The position numbers were made by a program, and so were the translations under genes. Shown piece by piece: positions 8,707-18,008 of a stretch of 64,000 nucleotides of DNA; positions within the stretch are counted from its first letter, which is position 1; each line of letters begins with the position of its first letter. This DNA comes from an uncultured Ignavibacteria bacterium (GTDB lineage Bacteria; Bacteroidota; Ignavibacteria; SZUA-365): assembly GCA_913061095.1 (NCBI GenBank), contig CAJXVM010000004.1, positions 62,001 to 126,000 on the forward strand, read 5' to 3'. The notes below the pieces were generated by a model. It was not told the origin of the DNA. It did not search any database and was given only the letters and a program-made list of their open reading frames with translations.

Positions 8707-8862
8707 GATGAACCTCTGAACATGTGGGTGTGTATGAGAAAGAATGAGATACTCTGCTGTTGCGCCGGGAGCAGGATCGCGCCGAATCTGCATCGCGCTG
8801 AATATGGTGATCCGCCATGATACCGGCGCGCGGGATGGGCACACACTGGCCGCGACATGCGC

Positions 8863-9564
8863 CTATCCGATCCGGCGGCGGTCAATGACTGTGCGGAGGG
8901 AATCGCGGTATGTCTTCCCGACGGGAATGACGGCGTCGCCCACGCGCAGGACGTTATGATCCACGAGCACGATACTGTTCACCGCCACGATCCACGACTT
9001 GTGCACGCGCAGGAATCCGTATCGCGCCAGCCGCCGCTCAATATCCTTCAGTGACTCACGCACAGTGAATTTGCGCGCATGCGTGCGGACGACGGCATAT
9101 TCGTTCATGCCCTGCACATACAGAATGTCCTGCGCGTCGATGCGCACATCCCCCTCGTCGGTGTGGACGAACACCGTTGCATCCGCAACGGGGGCGTGAA
9201 TGTCATGGACGATCGCATCCGCCGCCTTCTGCACCGCCCGGAGGAAGCGCTCGAAGGAGAAGGGCTTGACGAGATAGTCCACGGCGTCGACGTTGTAGCT
9301 CTGCGCGGCGAACTGTTCGTAGGCAGTGGTGAAGATGACGCGGGGCGGATGCGGCAGCGAGGCCAGCAGTTCGAAGCCGTTCAGATCGGGGAGCTGAATA
9401 TCGAGGAACAGAATATCGACGGACTCTTCACGCAGTATCGCAATTGCCTCCATCGCGGTAAGACAGCGGCCGCGCAGCTGCAGCCAGTCGACGCGGGATG
9501 CGTACGATTCGATGATATCGAGCGCCAGGGGCTCGTCGTCCACGGCGAGACAGGTCATGTTCAT
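8863..9564 (-). CDS. LytTR-family response regulator
   Basis: 233 residues: a receiver domain (about 1-120) with acidic pocket D9/D10, phospho-acceptor D55 in FLDIQLPD, a switch Thr in FTTAYEQ and Lys in YLVKPFS, then a LytTR DNA-binding domain (about 135-233, with VRIDAQDILYVQGMNEYAVVRTHARKFTVRESL and FLRVHKSWIVAVNSI). It is the partner of the histidine kinase encoded just upstream; its ATG overlaps the kinase stop (ATGA), so the two are co-translated. LytTR regulators bind direct repeats upstream of target promoters; the target is unknown. Confidence 0.93.
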   Translation of the reverse strand: MNMTCLAVDDEPLALDIIESYASRVDWLQLRGRCLTAMEAIAILREESVDILFLDIQLPDLNGFELLASLPHPPRVIFTTAYEQFAAQSYNVDAVDYLVKPFSFERFLRAVQKAADAIVHDIHAPVADATVFVHTDEGDVRIDAQDILYVQGMNEYAVVRTHARKFTVRESLKDIERRLARYGFLRVHKSWIVAVNSIVLVDHNVLRVGDAVIPVGKTYRDSLRTVIDRRRIG

Positions 9565-10580
9565 GAAAACCTCACGGTAAGCAGTGCGCGGTAATGATCG
9601 CCGTCATCACGGATATCCAGCACATGGCGGTCGGGATACAGAAGTGCGAGGCGGCGCCGGACATTCTCCAGTCCGATACCGCTGGTGTCATCCTTGCTCC
9701 CGCTCGAGCGCGTGTTTGTTACTTCGAACGCAAGACGATCATCATCAACGGAGAGCGAAATGGAGACGGCCGTGCCGGGTGAATGCAGATCCCCGTGCTT
9801 GAACGCATTCTCCACGAAGGGGATGAGCAGCATCGGCGCGACGGACCGGCCGTTTACCGTGCCGCTGAACCAGAAACGGATCTTCTCCTTCTCCGGATGC
9901 TGCAGCCGCTTGAGATCGATGAAGCTGCGGAGATGCGCGATCTCCTGCTCGAGTGGCACCGCGTCGCTGCCGATTGTGCGAAGCATTGCGCGCATGAGCG
10001 CGGACAGCTGGAGGATCGCCGCAGGAGCGTCTTTCGGACGATGCACCGCGAGCGAGTAGATATTATTGAGCGTGTTGAACAGGAAATGCGGACTCAGCTG
10101 CTGCCGCAGCATTGCAAGCTCGGCACTCTCCTTGTATCCCTTAAGCTCTTCGCGCAGACGCTGGAGGCGGAACCAGTCTGTCGTGAAGCGCGCCCCGGTA
10201 CTGATGAGCACGAAGAACAGCACCTGGAAGGCCAGGTAGGGAAGCGCCGGGATGCGGTCGTCAATGAAAAACGTGCCGGCGTCGAACCACCAGTCCAGAA
10301 ACACGGCGTGGAGGAGGTAGAGCCCCAGCATGAATGGAATGAGACCCACGATGCCTGCGGCGTACCATCCATAGCGCTTCCGCGCCAGCAGTTTCGGCGC
10401 GAGCCAGAGGTAGTTGATATAGAAGCCGACGGCGGTGACGGCATAGAACGTGCCCTGCTTGAAGCTGATGGCCGCCACGCCATAGCGCTCCAGGTACTCC
10501 GAAGGATATGTCAGCACGGAATTGGCCGCGTACAGCAGCCAGAGTCCGGCATGGATTGCCGTTGCACGTGTTCTGTTCAC
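9561..10580 (-). CDS. LytS/YehU-type sensor histidine kinase
   Basis: 339 residues. Four hydrophobic segments (about 10-24, 42-60, 73-92, 115-130) form a membrane sensor with no large extracytoplasmic domain. A short coiled linker leads to a His_kinase domain with H165 in QLSPHFLFNTLNNIYSL, and an HATPase with N and G boxes (PFVENAFKHG, GIGLENVRRRL). It is expected to phosphorylate the LytTR regulator downstream. The start is a GTG; a promoter-like TTG-N19-CAATATTG (10614 to 10585) ends exactly 4 nt before it, suggesting a leaderless message. Confidence 0.9.
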   Translation of the reverse strand: MNRTRATAIHAGLWLLYAANSVLTYPSEYLERYGVAAISFKQGTFYAVTAVGFYINYLWLAPKLLARKRYGWYAAGIVGLIPFMLGLYLLHAVFLDWWFDAGTFFIDDRIPALPYLAFQVLFFVLISTGARFTTDWFRLQRLREELKGYKESAELAMLRQQLSPHFLFNTLNNIYSLAVHRPKDAPAAILQLSALMRAMLRTIGSDAVPLEQEIAHLRSFIDLKRLQHPEKEKIRFWFSGTVNGRSVAPMLLIPFVENAFKHGDLHSPGTAVSISLSVDDDRLAFEVTNTRSSGSKDDTSGIGLENVRRRLALLYPDRHVLDIRDDGDHYRALLTVRFS

Positions 10581-10584
10581 ACGG

Positions 10585-10614
10585 CAATATTGTACCGCCC
10601 GGATCCACCCGCAA
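10585..10614 (-). promoter_or_regulatory. Putative promoter of the histidine kinase operon (leaderless arrangement)
   Basis: Minus strand: TTG (10614-10612), 19-nt spacer, CAATATTG (10592-10585), then CCGT and the GTG start. The -7 box is a partial match to TAnnTTTG. The 4-nt distance to the start codon equals that at the TPR gene and at the 58084 gene. Confidence 0.4.
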
Positions 10615-10697
10615 GCATCCTGCAGTGAACGACGGTTTTTCGGCGGTTATCGTGCCATTTCTCCGGATGTACGACTCTGGTACCGTCAGGATCGCCC

Positions 10698-11822
10698 CTA
10701 TTCCAACCCCGCACAGATCGCATCGCACAGCAGCATGCCCTCGCGGGTGAGAGAGAGACACCCGTCCGCGAGCTGCAGGGTCCCGCCCGAGAGGCAGCGG
10801 TCGATGAATGCGCGGTTGTCCGCCACGAGATCTGCGTCGAAGCGCCGGCTGAAATCCCCCAGGTCAATGCCTTCGCTGCGCAGGCGCAGGTAGATGTACT
10901 CGCGCCGCAGCGTGTCGCGGTCAAGCAGCTCTCCGCCGGCCTCGGGGAGGCATCCGGAGGCGATTGCGTCGAGCCAGCGGTCGAGACTGCTCAGGTTCCA
11001 CCAGCGGCGGCCCTGCCAGGTGCTGTGGGCGGAGGGACCAAACCCCAGGTAATCCTCATGCCGCCAGTACGTGAGGTTGTGCCGGCTCACGTGTCCGTCG
11101 CGCGCGAAGTTCGACACCTCGTACTGCTCGAAGCCCCACTCCGCCAGCGTGTCCATGGTCTGCGCGTACAGGTCGGCGTCGCTCTCCTCGGGCGGCATCG
11201 TCACCATGCCGCGCGCCACCATGCGCGCGAGCGGCGTGCCCTGCTCCACCGTGAGCGAGTAGCAGCTCAGGTGCGTCGTCCCCAGCGCGCGGGCACGCTC
11301 GAGATTGTGCATCCAGCGCTCGGTCGTCTGTCCCGGCAATGAGAACATGAGGTCGAGATTGACGTCGTCGATCCCCGCCTCGCGCGCGGCACCGATGGCC
11401 TGCTCGGCTTCCTCCGCGGTGTGGATGCGCGAGAGAAACTGCAGGTCGTCGGCATGGAAGCTCTGCACGCCGAAGCTCAGCCGGTTTACGCCCGCCGCCC
11501 GGTAGCCGCGCAGCTTCGCCGCGTCGACGGTGCCGGGATTGCACTCGACGGTCACCTCCGCGTCGTCGTCGAAGCGGAAACGCGCGCGCAGCGCTTCGAG
11601 TACGCCGCCCAGCTGCACGTCGGTGAGCAGCGACGGCGTGCCGCCGCCGAAGAAAATGCTGTGGAATCGGATGTCGTGGGGAAGGACGTCCGCGCGCATC
11701 GCGATCTCCCGGTGCAGGGCGTCAAGAAACGAGTCGTACTGGCGGAAGCTTTCGATGGAGTAGAAGTCGCAGTAAATGCACTTCTTCTCGCAGAAGGGGA
11801 TATGCACGTACAGACCCGGCAT
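10698..11822 (-). CDS. hemW: Radical SAM protein HemW (heme chaperone, coproporphyrinogen oxidase-like)
   Basis: 374 residues. It starts MPGLYVHIPFCEKKCIYCDFYS, with the radical-SAM cysteines C11, C15, C18 (CxxxCxxC). It continues with FFGGGTPSLL, VECNPGTVD, NRLSFGVQSF and the SLPGQT segment typical of HemW. HemW binds heme and a 4Fe-4S cluster and delivers heme to target proteins; it is not the coproporphyrinogen dehydrogenase HemN. It lies 3 nt downstream of lepB in a hemW-lepB-lepB-lepA minus-strand cluster, an arrangement that couples a GTPase, signal peptidases and this chaperone in many bacteria. Confidence 0.93.
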   Translation of the reverse strand: MPGLYVHIPFCEKKCIYCDFYSIESFRQYDSFLDALHREIAMRADVLPHDIRFHSIFFGGGTPSLLTDVQLGGVLEALRARFRFDDDAEVTVECNPGTVDAAKLRGYRAAGVNRLSFGVQSFHADDLQFLSRIHTAEEAEQAIGAAREAGIDDVNLDLMFSLPGQTTERWMHNLERARALGTTHLSCYSLTVEQGTPLARMVARGMVTMPPEESDADLYAQTMDTLAEWGFEQYEVSNFARDGHVSRHNLTYWRHEDYLGFGPSAHSTWQGRRWWNLSSLDRWLDAIASGCLPEAGGELLDRDTLRREYIYLRLRSEGIDLGDFSRRFDADLVADNRAFIDRCLSGGTLQLADGCLSLTREGMLLCDAICAGLE

Positions 11823-11825
11823 GGA

Positions 11826-12821
11826 TCAGTGCACGACGCTGAAGATGCGGTCCCAGCGGATGGATTCAACGAGCGCGATCGGACTGGTCACCGGGATGCG
11901 TGAATCCCACGACCAGTAAATGAACATCGCCTTGCCGACGATGTTCTGCTCGGGCACGAAGCCCCAGTAGCGGCTGTCCTCGCTGTCGTCGCGCTGGTCG
12001 CCGAGCATGAAATAGTAGTCGTTCTCCACGGTGTAGATATTGTCGGGATAGCCGTCCACCTGCACCGTGCCCTCCGCGGTGAAGCGCACCGCGTGCCCCT
12101 CGCGCTCGATGAACAGCCGCCACTGGTCGATGTTCTCCAGCCCGAGCTCGATCTCCATGCCTTCGTACGGCACGACCATCGGACCCCACCAGTCGCGGTT
12201 GTATCCCGATCCCTTGGGATAGATGTCGTGATCGAAATCCCCGCGTCCCAGTGTGCGCGATCCGATGACGGCGTGTTCGGGATAGCCCTGCCGCTCGCCG
12301 TTGACGAACACGCGCTTGCCGGCGATCTCCACGGTGTCGCCGGGCAGCGCGATGCAGCGCTTGACGTAGTTGAGCACGTTCGGCTGCTCGACGGTGCTGC
12401 GGTCGCCGGGATATTCGAACACGATCACGTCGCCGCGGTTCGGGGATGTGTACCCGGGGAGGATTTTCATGTGCGGCAGGCGGATGCCGGTCAGCGGCAC
12501 GGCCCGCGGCGTGCGGATGCCGTAGAGGAATTTGTTGACAAAGAGGAAGTCGCCGACTTTCAGCGTGTTGCGCATCGACGGCGTGGGGATGCCGAAGGCC
12601 TCGACGAAAAAAACTTTCAGGAACAGCGCGATGAACAGCGCGTAGAGAACGATGCGGCCGTATTCGGAGAGGAAGCTTTTGGAGGGGGCGTCGTCATCCC
12701 CACGCTCACGCGTGGGGCTATCGTGCTCCACATCATTCTGAGGTGCGGAATCGGAGTTGGGGGAGGCTGCGTCATCCCCACGCTCATGCGTGGGGCTATC
12801 GTGCTCGTGATCCGTTGCCAT
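11826..12821 (-). CDS. lepB: Signal peptidase I with repeat-derived N-terminal extension
   Basis: 331 residues. Residues 1-50 are a charged extension carrying two copies of a repeat-encoded peptide (DSPTHERGDD at about 8-17 and DSPTRERGDD at about 34-43). One transmembrane helix follows (about 55-72), then the S26 catalytic domain: Ser82 in PTPSMRNT and Lys155 in NYVKRCIALPGD, the usual Ser/Lys dyad, and the conserved YFMLGDQRDDSEDSRYWG box. It cleaves signal peptides of exported proteins at the outer face of the inner membrane. The extension is cytoplasmic by topology. It starts 1 nt after the stop of the second lepB. Confidence 0.93.
   Translation of the reverse strand: MATDHEHDSPTHERGDDAASPNSDSAPQNDVEHDSPTRERGDDDAPSKSFLSEYGRIVLYALFIALFLKVFFVEAFGIPTPSMRNTLKVGDFLFVNKFLYGIRTPRAVPLTGIRLPHMKILPGYTSPNRGDVIVFEYPGDRSTVEQPNVLNYVKRCIALPGDTVEIAGKRVFVNGERQGYPEHAVIGSRTLGRGDFDHDIYPKGSGYNRDWWGPMVVPYEGMEIELGLENIDQWRLFIEREGHAVRFTAEGTVQVDGYPDNIYTVENDYYFMLGDQRDDSEDSRYWGFVPEQNIVGKAMFIYWSWDSRIPVTSPIALVESIRWDRIFSVVH
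12698..12795. repeat. Two in-frame copies of the palindromic element inside lepB
   Basis: CCCCACGCTCACGCGTGGGG at 12698-12717 and CCCCACGCTCATGCGTGGGG at 12776-12795. Flanks are shared too (GTCAT before, GCTATCGTGCTC after), so the repeated unit is about 36 nt. On the coding strand both are read as HDSPT(H/R)ERGDD. The spacer between copies encodes AASPNSDSAPQNDVE. Confidence 0.9.
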
Positions 12822-12822
12822 G

Positions 12823-13680
12823 TCAGTTGATGATGGTGAACATGCGGTCGAAGCGGATTTTCTTGAAGAGGTTGTTGAGCGTCGGATCCATGGACCAGTA
12901 CACCATCATGGGCGTGCCGACGACTTCCTCCTCGGGAATGAAGCCCCAGAAACGGCTGTCAAGCGAGTCGTCGCGATTGTCGCCCATGCCGAACACGTAA
13001 TCGCGCTCCACGGTGTAGCTGTCCGCGGGCACGCCGTCGATGAGCACCTGTCCGCCGCGCATCGCAACGTCGTGTCCCTCGCGGCGAATGAAAATCGCCC
13101 ACTCGCGGATGTTCTCGCCATTCAGTTCGATGACATCGCCCTCGGCGGGAACCACGAGCGGACCGTACTGATCACGGTTCCACGGTTTGTCCGGCGGAAA
13201 GATCTGCGGGTCGGCCACGTCGGCGCTCAGCGTCTCCCTGAAGTAGTGCACGCCTTCGGGATCCTCGAATTTCTCGCCATTGATGTACAGCTGCTTGTCA
13301 ATGATGCGCACCGTGTCGCCCGCCGTCGCCACGCATCTCTTCAAATAGTATTGAAAGCCGTCGCGGGGCTCGAGGCGGTCGCGCTCGCCGGGAAAGATGA
13401 ACACGATCACGTCGCCCTTCTCGGGATCGCGGAAGCCCGGCGTGCGCGTGTACGGCAGCTCGATCTCCGTGCCGAAGAAAATCCCGATCAGCGGGATGGT
13501 CGGTGGCGTGGTGCCGCCGTAAATGAACTTGTTGACAAACAGGAAATCACCGGCCATCACCGTGTTCTCCATCGAACCCGTCGGTACCTGGAAGGATGCG
13601 AGCACGAAGCTGTTGAGAATGATCACGGCCACGAGCGCGAAACCGAGGGATTTCAGCGTTTCCTTGATGCTCTTTTTCAT
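12823..13680 (-). CDS. lepB: Signal peptidase I, second copy
   Basis: 285 residues, with one N-terminal transmembrane helix (about 11-30). The catalytic dyad is Ser36 (VPTGSMENT) and Lys114 (YLKRCVATAGD), and the GMGDNRDDSLDSRFWGF box is present. Clearly paralogous to the adjacent gene but without the repeat-derived extension, so the extension is an addition to one copy and not ancestral. Substrate division between the two copies cannot be told from sequence. The gene sits between lepA and the other lepB; 182 bp of spacer upstream contain a GC-rich stem (CACGG...CCGTG around 13765-13790) that could end the lepA transcript. Confidence 0.93.
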   Translation of the reverse strand: MKKSIKETLKSLGFALVAVIILNSFVLASFQVPTGSMENTVMAGDFLFVNKFIYGGTTPPTIPLIGIFFGTEIELPYTRTPGFRDPEKGDVIVFIFPGERDRLEPRDGFQYYLKRCVATAGDTVRIIDKQLYINGEKFEDPEGVHYFRETLSADVADPQIFPPDKPWNRDQYGPLVVPAEGDVIELNGENIREWAIFIRREGHDVAMRGGQVLIDGVPADSYTVERDYVFGMGDNRDDSLDSRFWGFIPEEEVVGTPMMVYWSMDPTLNNLFKKIRFDRMFTIIN

Positions 13681-13862
13681 ATCAGTCCGCCTGCGGAATG
13701 TGAATATCGAAATTTCAGTGGATCGGCATCTCCGGAATACGGGATGCGGGCATCCGTTGTTTCACGGAGGTGGGGATTTACCCCCGTGCGGTGCCGACGG
13801 GCCAAAAGGAAACCACGGTCATCGGTACTGCCGCACACCCGGTGGTTGAGACGACGAAACCG

Positions 13863-15662
13863 TCAGTCCTCCATGGAGAGCACGGCCAGGAAGGCCTCCT
13901 GCGGGATCTCCACGGCGCCGACCTGCTTCATGCGCTTCTTTCCTTCCTTCTGCTTCTCGATGAGCTTGCGCTTGCGCGTGATGTCGCCGCCGTAACACTT
14001 GGCGGTCACATTCTTGCGCAGCGGTTTCACCACGTCGCGCGAGATCACCTTCGTGCCGATGGCCGCCTGGATGACGACCTCGAACATCTGCCGGGGAATC
14101 AGTTCCTTGAGCTTGCGGCAGAGCCGGCGGCCCCAGTCATAGGCCTTCTGCCGGTGCACGATGCTCGAAAGCGCATCGACGGGCTCGCCGTTGAGCAGGA
14201 TGTCGAGCTTGACCAGATCCGACTCGCGGTAGTCCTTGAACTCGTAGTCGAAGGATGCGTATCCGCGCGAGACGGACTTCAGCTTGTCGTAGAAATCGAA
14301 AATGATCTCCGAGAGCGGCAGCTCGAAATGAATGTCCGCCCGCGTGGGATCGATGTACTGCGTGTTGAGATACACACCGCGGCGGTCCATGCACAGCTTC
14401 ATGATGTTGCCCATGTACTCCGACGGCACGATGATCTGCGCGCGGATGAACGGCTCCTCGATGTGCTCGATCTTGCCGGGCTCGGGCATTGACGAGGGAT
14501 TGTCGACGGGCAGACGCTCACCCGATTCCTTCATCACCACGAAATACTCCACGTTGGGCACGGTGGTGATGATGGACAGATCGAACTCGCGCTCGAGCCG
14601 CTCCTGCGCGATTTCCATGTGCAGGAGGCCGAGGAAGCCCGCGCGGAAACCGAATCCCAGCGCCGCCGATGTTTCCGGCTCGTAGATGATGGAGGAGTCG
14701 TTGAGCCGCAGCTTCGAAAGCGCCTCGCGCAAATCCTCGAAATCGTCACTGACGGTGGGATACAGTCCGCTGAACACCATCGGCTTGACTTCCTTGTAGC
14801 CGGGCAGGGGCTTCTCCGCGCCTCCCTTCACATGCGTGATGGTGTCGCCCACGTTCGTGTCGGCCACGGTCTTGATGCCGGCGATCAGGTACCCGACGTT
14901 GCCCGCGGTGAGCTCGCCGGTGCGGTTGCGCTGCAGCTTGAAAATCCCCAACTCCTCGACCTCGAAACGCTTGTCGTTGTAGAAGAAGCGTATTTCGTCA
15001 CCCTCGCGGATGGTGCCCTGCATGACGCGCATGTACACGATGGCGCCGCGGTAGGGATCGAACACCGAGTCGAAGATCAGCGCCTGCAGTGGCGCCTCCG
15101 GATCGCCCGTCGGCGGCGGCACGCGATCGATGATGGCGTTGAAAATATTCTCCACGCCCACGCCTGTCTTCGCGCTGACGGGAATGACATCGGAGGGATC
15201 GCAGCCGATCAGATCGACGATGCCCTGCGTGACGCGATCCACTTCGGCACTGGCGAGATCCACCTTGTTGATGACGGGAATGATCTCAAGTCCCGCCTCG
15301 ATGGCGAGATAGAGATTGCTGATCGTCTGCGCCTCGATTCCCTGCGTGGCGTCCACTACCAGCAGCGCGCCCTCACAGGCGTTCAGCGAGCGGGAGACCT
15401 CGTAGGAGAAATCTACGTGTCCGGGCGTGTCGATCAGGTTGAGCGTGTATTCCACACCGTCGCCGTGTTTGTAATGCATGCGCACGGCGTGCAGCTTGAT
15501 GGTGATTCCGCGTTCCTGCTCGAGGTCCATGTCGTCGAGCACCTGATTCATCTTCAGGTCCCGTTCGGTGATCGTCCCGGTGCTCTCCAGCAGGCGGTCC
15601 GCCAGGGTGGATTTCCCGTGGTCGATGTGGGCGATAATGCAGAAGTTGCGGGTTGTATCCAT
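13863..15662 (-). CDS. lepA: Elongation factor 4 (LepA), ribosomal back-translocase GTPase
   Basis: 599 residues, the normal LepA length. It has a G1 P-loop [13 protein letters not shown] (11-23), the RGITIK switch, DTPGHVDF and NKVD, then the LepA-specific C-terminal domain ([24 protein letters not shown] near the end, with the typical CYGGDITRK motif). LepA binds stalled or pre-translocation ribosomes and influences initiation and translocation at low Mg or pH. A TATATTTA element at 15702-15695 on the minus strand, 32 nt upstream of the ATG, is the likely -7 box. Confidence 0.96.
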   Translation of the reverse strand: MDTTRNFCIIAHIDHGKSTLADRLLESTGTITERDLKMNQVLDDMDLEQERGITIKLHAVRMHYKHGDGVEYTLNLIDTPGHVDFSYEVSRSLNACEGALLVVDATQGIEAQTISNLYLAIEAGLEIIPVINKVDLASAEVDRVTQGIVDLIGCDPSDVIPVSAKTGVGVENIFNAIIDRVPPPTGDPEAPLQALIFDSVFDPYRGAIVYMRVMQGTIREGDEIRFFYNDKRFEVEELGIFKLQRNRTGELTAGNVGYLIAGIKTVADTNVGDTITHVKGGAEKPLPGYKEVKPMVFSGLYPTVSDDFEDLREALSKLRLNDSSIIYEPETSAALGFGFRAGFLGLLHMEIAQERLEREFDLSIITTVPNVEYFVVMKESGERLPVDNPSSMPEPGKIEHIEEPFIRAQIIVPSEYMGNIMKLCMDRRGVYLNTQYIDPTRADIHFELPLSEIIFDFYDKLKSVSRGYASFDYEFKDYRESDLVKLDILLNGEPVDALSSIVHRQKAYDWGRRLCRKLKELIPRQMFEVVIQAAIGTKVISRDVVKPLRKNVTAKCYGGDITRKRKLIEKQKEGKKRMKQVGAVEIPQEAFLAVLSMED

Positions 15663-15740
15663 GGAATCCAGTTATTGCACTTGTGTACAGCAAGTAAATA
15701 TACAGGAAAAGGGGGGGATGGGAAAGGGGAAAGGAGTTTC

Positions 15741-16199
15741 TCACTCTTCCAGAAGACGCTTCGTCGCACTCTGCCGATGCTCGAACATGTGCCGGATCTG
15801 CCGGGCGACGACCAGACTGTTCACCAGGCGGCCGAGGGGACCGAACGGGAGCTCATACAGAACGGTGTCATGCAGAAGGGAATGCTCGTCGTCGATGGGG
15901 ATGAACTCGCGGATCTGCCGCCAGTGGCGGAAGGGACCCGACACCTGCACGTCGGCCAGGCGGCGCGGTGCATCGAAGATGTCGAAACGCATCCGCCAGC
16001 GGGAGGAAATGAAGGGGAGGAAGGGGATGGGACGGACCCGAAGCTCGACGATTGCGTCCTCGCCGGGAGGATCATGGCGCAAGACTTCCACCCGCACATT
16101 CGGAGGGGTTATGCGCAGGAGATTCGACGGTTCCGTGTGGAACGCGAACAGCTCGCCGACAGGAACCTGGATTTCTATGGACCGTTCGTAACGCTGCAT
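15741..16199 (-). CDS. SRPBCC-family protein (START/polyketide cyclase-like)
   Basis: 152 residues, a single helix-grip domain. It starts MQRYERSIEIQVPVGELFAFHTEPSNLLRITPPNVRVEVL, a standard SRPBCC opening, and has the WRMRFDIFDAPRRLADVQVSGPFRHWRQIREF strand region and a long C-terminal helix. Such proteins bind hydrophobic ligands; some are coupled to SDR epimerases, but no such partner is adjacent. It diverges from bioY. A TACATTGA box about 16 nt upstream could be its -7 element. Confidence 0.8.
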   Translation of the reverse strand: MQRYERSIEIQVPVGELFAFHTEPSNLLRITPPNVRVEVLRHDPPGEDAIVELRVRPIPFLPFISSRWRMRFDIFDAPRRLADVQVSGPFRHWRQIREFIPIDDEHSLLHDTVLYELPFGPLGRLVNSLVVARQIRHMFEHRQSATKRLLEE

Positions 16200-16352
16200 C
16201 GTGTACGAATTTCTTCAATGTACGCTTTCCGCAGGTGGAAGTCCACAAAGTTATCGAGAAGATTCTCCGCGTCCTCCATCGAACTCCATTGCTTCCCTCC
16301 CCCAAAAACACTAATTTTACATGACTGTATTGATTTGATGTCCTCACACAGG

Positions 16353-16940
16353 ATGCACATGCACACGACTATCACACTTGACCAGGTTTTCACGCTTCCC
16401 GAGAAGAAATCCCTCTCGACGGGAATCTGGATCGGCAGTTTCGCGCTGCTGACCGCGCTCGGAGCGCAGATCATCGTTCCCACCATTCCCGTGCCCTTCA
16501 CGCTGCAGACGTTCTTCGTGCTGCTGTCGGGCGCGCTGCTCGGTCCCCGCAAGGGCGCGGCCGCGCAGATGAGCTACCTCGCCATGGGCGCGAGCGGACT
16601 TCCTGTCTTCGCCGGCTTCGCGGGCGGCTTTCCGTATCTGCTGGGTCCGACCGGCGGTTACCTGATCGCCTTTCCCTTCGCCGCGTGGGTGACGGGCATG
16701 CTGCTGCATGAAACCAGCCTCATGCGCTGGCTTCCGCGCTACGTCGCCGCACTCACGGCGATGATCGCGGGCATGGTCGTCATTTTCGCCATGGGCGTCA
16801 CGCAGCTCAACTTCATTCTTCTGCACGACTGGACGACCAGCATTGCCGCCGGTTTCGTCTCCCTGCAGATCTGGGATGCGGTGAAGCTCGCCGCCGCCGC
16901 GGGCATCTACGCCGAAATCGGCCGCCGCTTCGCGAAATAA
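16353..16940 (+). CDS. bioY: Biotin transporter BioY (ECF substrate-binding component)
   Basis: 195 residues, about six transmembrane segments. BioY hallmarks: LGAQIIVPTIPVPFTLQTFFVLLSGALLGPRKGAAAQMSYLAMGASGLPVFAGFAGG and GPTGGYLIAFPFAAWVTG. It captures biotin, working alone or with the shared EcfAT module, which is not in the window. Three in-frame ATGs (16338, 16353, 16359) are possible; AGG at 16350 suits 16359 and the later starts lose only a few residues. It begins a bioY-queE-queF-queC run with a 12-nt gap to queE. No BirA-type biotin operator was seen. Biotin is needed by the sodium-pump carrier at 45476. Confidence 0.92.
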   Translation: MHMHTTITLDQVFTLPEKKSLSTGIWIGSFALLTALGAQIIVPTIPVPFTLQTFFVLLSGALLGPRKGAAAQMSYLAMGASGLPVFAGFAGGFPYLLGPTGGYLIAFPFAAWVTGMLLHETSLMRWLPRYVAALTAMIAGMVVIFAMGVTQLNFILLHDWTTSIAAGFVSLQIWDAVKLAAAAGIYAEIGRRFAK

Positions 16941-16952
16941 CACCGGGGACGC

Positions 16953-17609
16953 ATGGCGGAACTGAAGATCAGCGAAATATTCCACAGTATTCAAGGTGAG
17001 GGCAGCCGAGCAGGGCTGCCCTGCGTTTTTGTACGCCTCCATGGCTGCGGCCTGCGCTGCAGCTGGTGCGACACGCCCTACGCGCTCGATCATCGCGAAG
17101 GCGGCGACATGATGGATACCGGCGCCGTGCTCTCCCGCGTGGCTTCGTTCCGCTGCGACTTCGTGGAGCTCACCGGCGGCGAACCACTCGAGCAGGAGGC
17201 GGTGTTTCCCTTCATGACCGAACTCTGCGACCAGGGCTTCACCGTGGCCGTGGAGACCGGCGGACACGTGGACATCAGCCGCGTCGATGCGCGCGTAACC
17301 GTGATCATGGATGTGAAATGTCCCGGATCCGGGATGATGAAAAAGAACCGGCCGGAAAATCTGGAATACCTCAAGCCGACCGATGAGGTGAAGTTCGTCG
17401 TCCGTGATCGTGAGGATTATGAATGGATGCGGGCGTTCATTGAGCGCGAGCGTCTCGCGGACCGCTGCGGGGAAATCCTGGTCTCGCCGGTGTTCGACGA
17501 CATTGCGTACCGCGACCTCGCGGCATGGATGCTCGAAGACCGTCTTCCCGCGCGTCTGCAGCTGCAGCTGCACAAATTCATCTGGGATCCGGACGCCCGA
17601 GGGGTGTAA
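16953..17609 (+). CDS. queE: 7-carboxy-7-deazaguanine synthase QueE
   Basis: 218 residues, a compact radical-SAM enzyme. The N-terminus ISEIFHSIQGEGSRAGLPCVFVRLHGC is characteristic of QueE. The cluster cysteines are C32, C36, C39 (CGLRCSWC, CxxxCxxC). ELTGGEPLEQ and VAVETGG(H) form the substrate and SAM-binding region. It converts 6-carboxytetrahydropterin into 7-carboxy-7-deazaguanine, the step before QueC in queuosine/preQ0 synthesis. It lies 12 nt after bioY and about 40 nt before queF; that gap holds a heptamer array. Confidence 0.95.
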   Translation: MAELKISEIFHSIQGEGSRAGLPCVFVRLHGCGLRCSWCDTPYALDHREGGDMMDTGAVLSRVASFRCDFVELTGGEPLEQEAVFPFMTELCDQGFTVAVETGGHVDISRVDARVTVIMDVKCPGSGMMKKNRPENLEYLKPTDEVKFVVRDREDYEWMRAFIERERLADRCGEILVSPVFDDIAYRDLAAWMLEDRLPARLQLQLHKFIWDPDARGV

Positions 17610-17614
17610 AGAAC

Positions 17615-17649
17615 AATCTGAAATCAGCAATCAGGAATCTGTAATCACC
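17615..17649. repeat. 7-nt-period array running into the queF start codon
   Basis: Five contiguous heptamers, AATCTGA, AATCAGC, AATCAGG, AATCTGT, AATCACC, end at 17649, and the ATG of queF is 17650-17652. The queF leader is thus the array itself; no clear Shine-Dalgarno sequence is present apart from the weak CAGGA within it. Confidence 0.9.
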
Positions 17650-18006
17650 ATGCCCGACATCGACACCTTCCCCAATCCCTATCCCAGGCGTGATTACGAA
17701 ATCACGCATGTGAATCCCGAATTCACCTCCGTGTGTCCCGTGACAGGACTCCCGGATTTCGCGACGATCACGGTGTACTACGTTCCCGACGAACTGTGCA
17801 TCGAGCTGAAGTCACTGAAATACTATTACCTCGAATTCCGCAACAAGGGCGTGTACTTCGAGTCATCCATCAACGAAATCCTCGACGATCTCGTGGAGGT
17901 GTGCAAGCCGCGGTACATGAAAGTCACCGGTGAATTCAACACCCGCGGCGGGATACACTCCGTCGTGGAGGCGGAGTATTACAAACCCGGGTGGATAACC
18001 GATTGA
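17650..18006 (+). CDS. queF: preQ0 reductase QueF (short, YkvM type)
   Basis: 118 residues, the short single-domain form. Catalytic Cys29 and Asp36 lie in EFTSVCPVTGLPDFATITVYY, and the QueF substrate motif follows (ELKSLKYYYLEFRNKGVYFES). It uses NADPH to reduce the nitrile of preQ0 to the aminomethyl of preQ1, on the route to queuosine in tRNA. It sits between queE and queC, so consecutive genes cover CDG synthesis, preQ0 formation and preQ1 formation. The start is fixed by the adjacent heptamer array and by the family N-terminus. Confidence 0.94.
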   Translation: MPDIDTFPNPYPRRDYEITHVNPEFTSVCPVTGLPDFATITVYYVPDELCIELKSLKYYYLEFRNKGVYFESSINEILDDLVEVCKPRYMKVTGEFNTRGGIHSVVEAEYYKPGWITD

Positions 18007-18008
18007 AA

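Noticed and set aside
16200-16352. BirA biotin operator or riboswitch upstream of bioY
   Set aside because: No TTGTAAACC-N15-GGTTTACAA-like pair or conserved riboswitch core could be seen.
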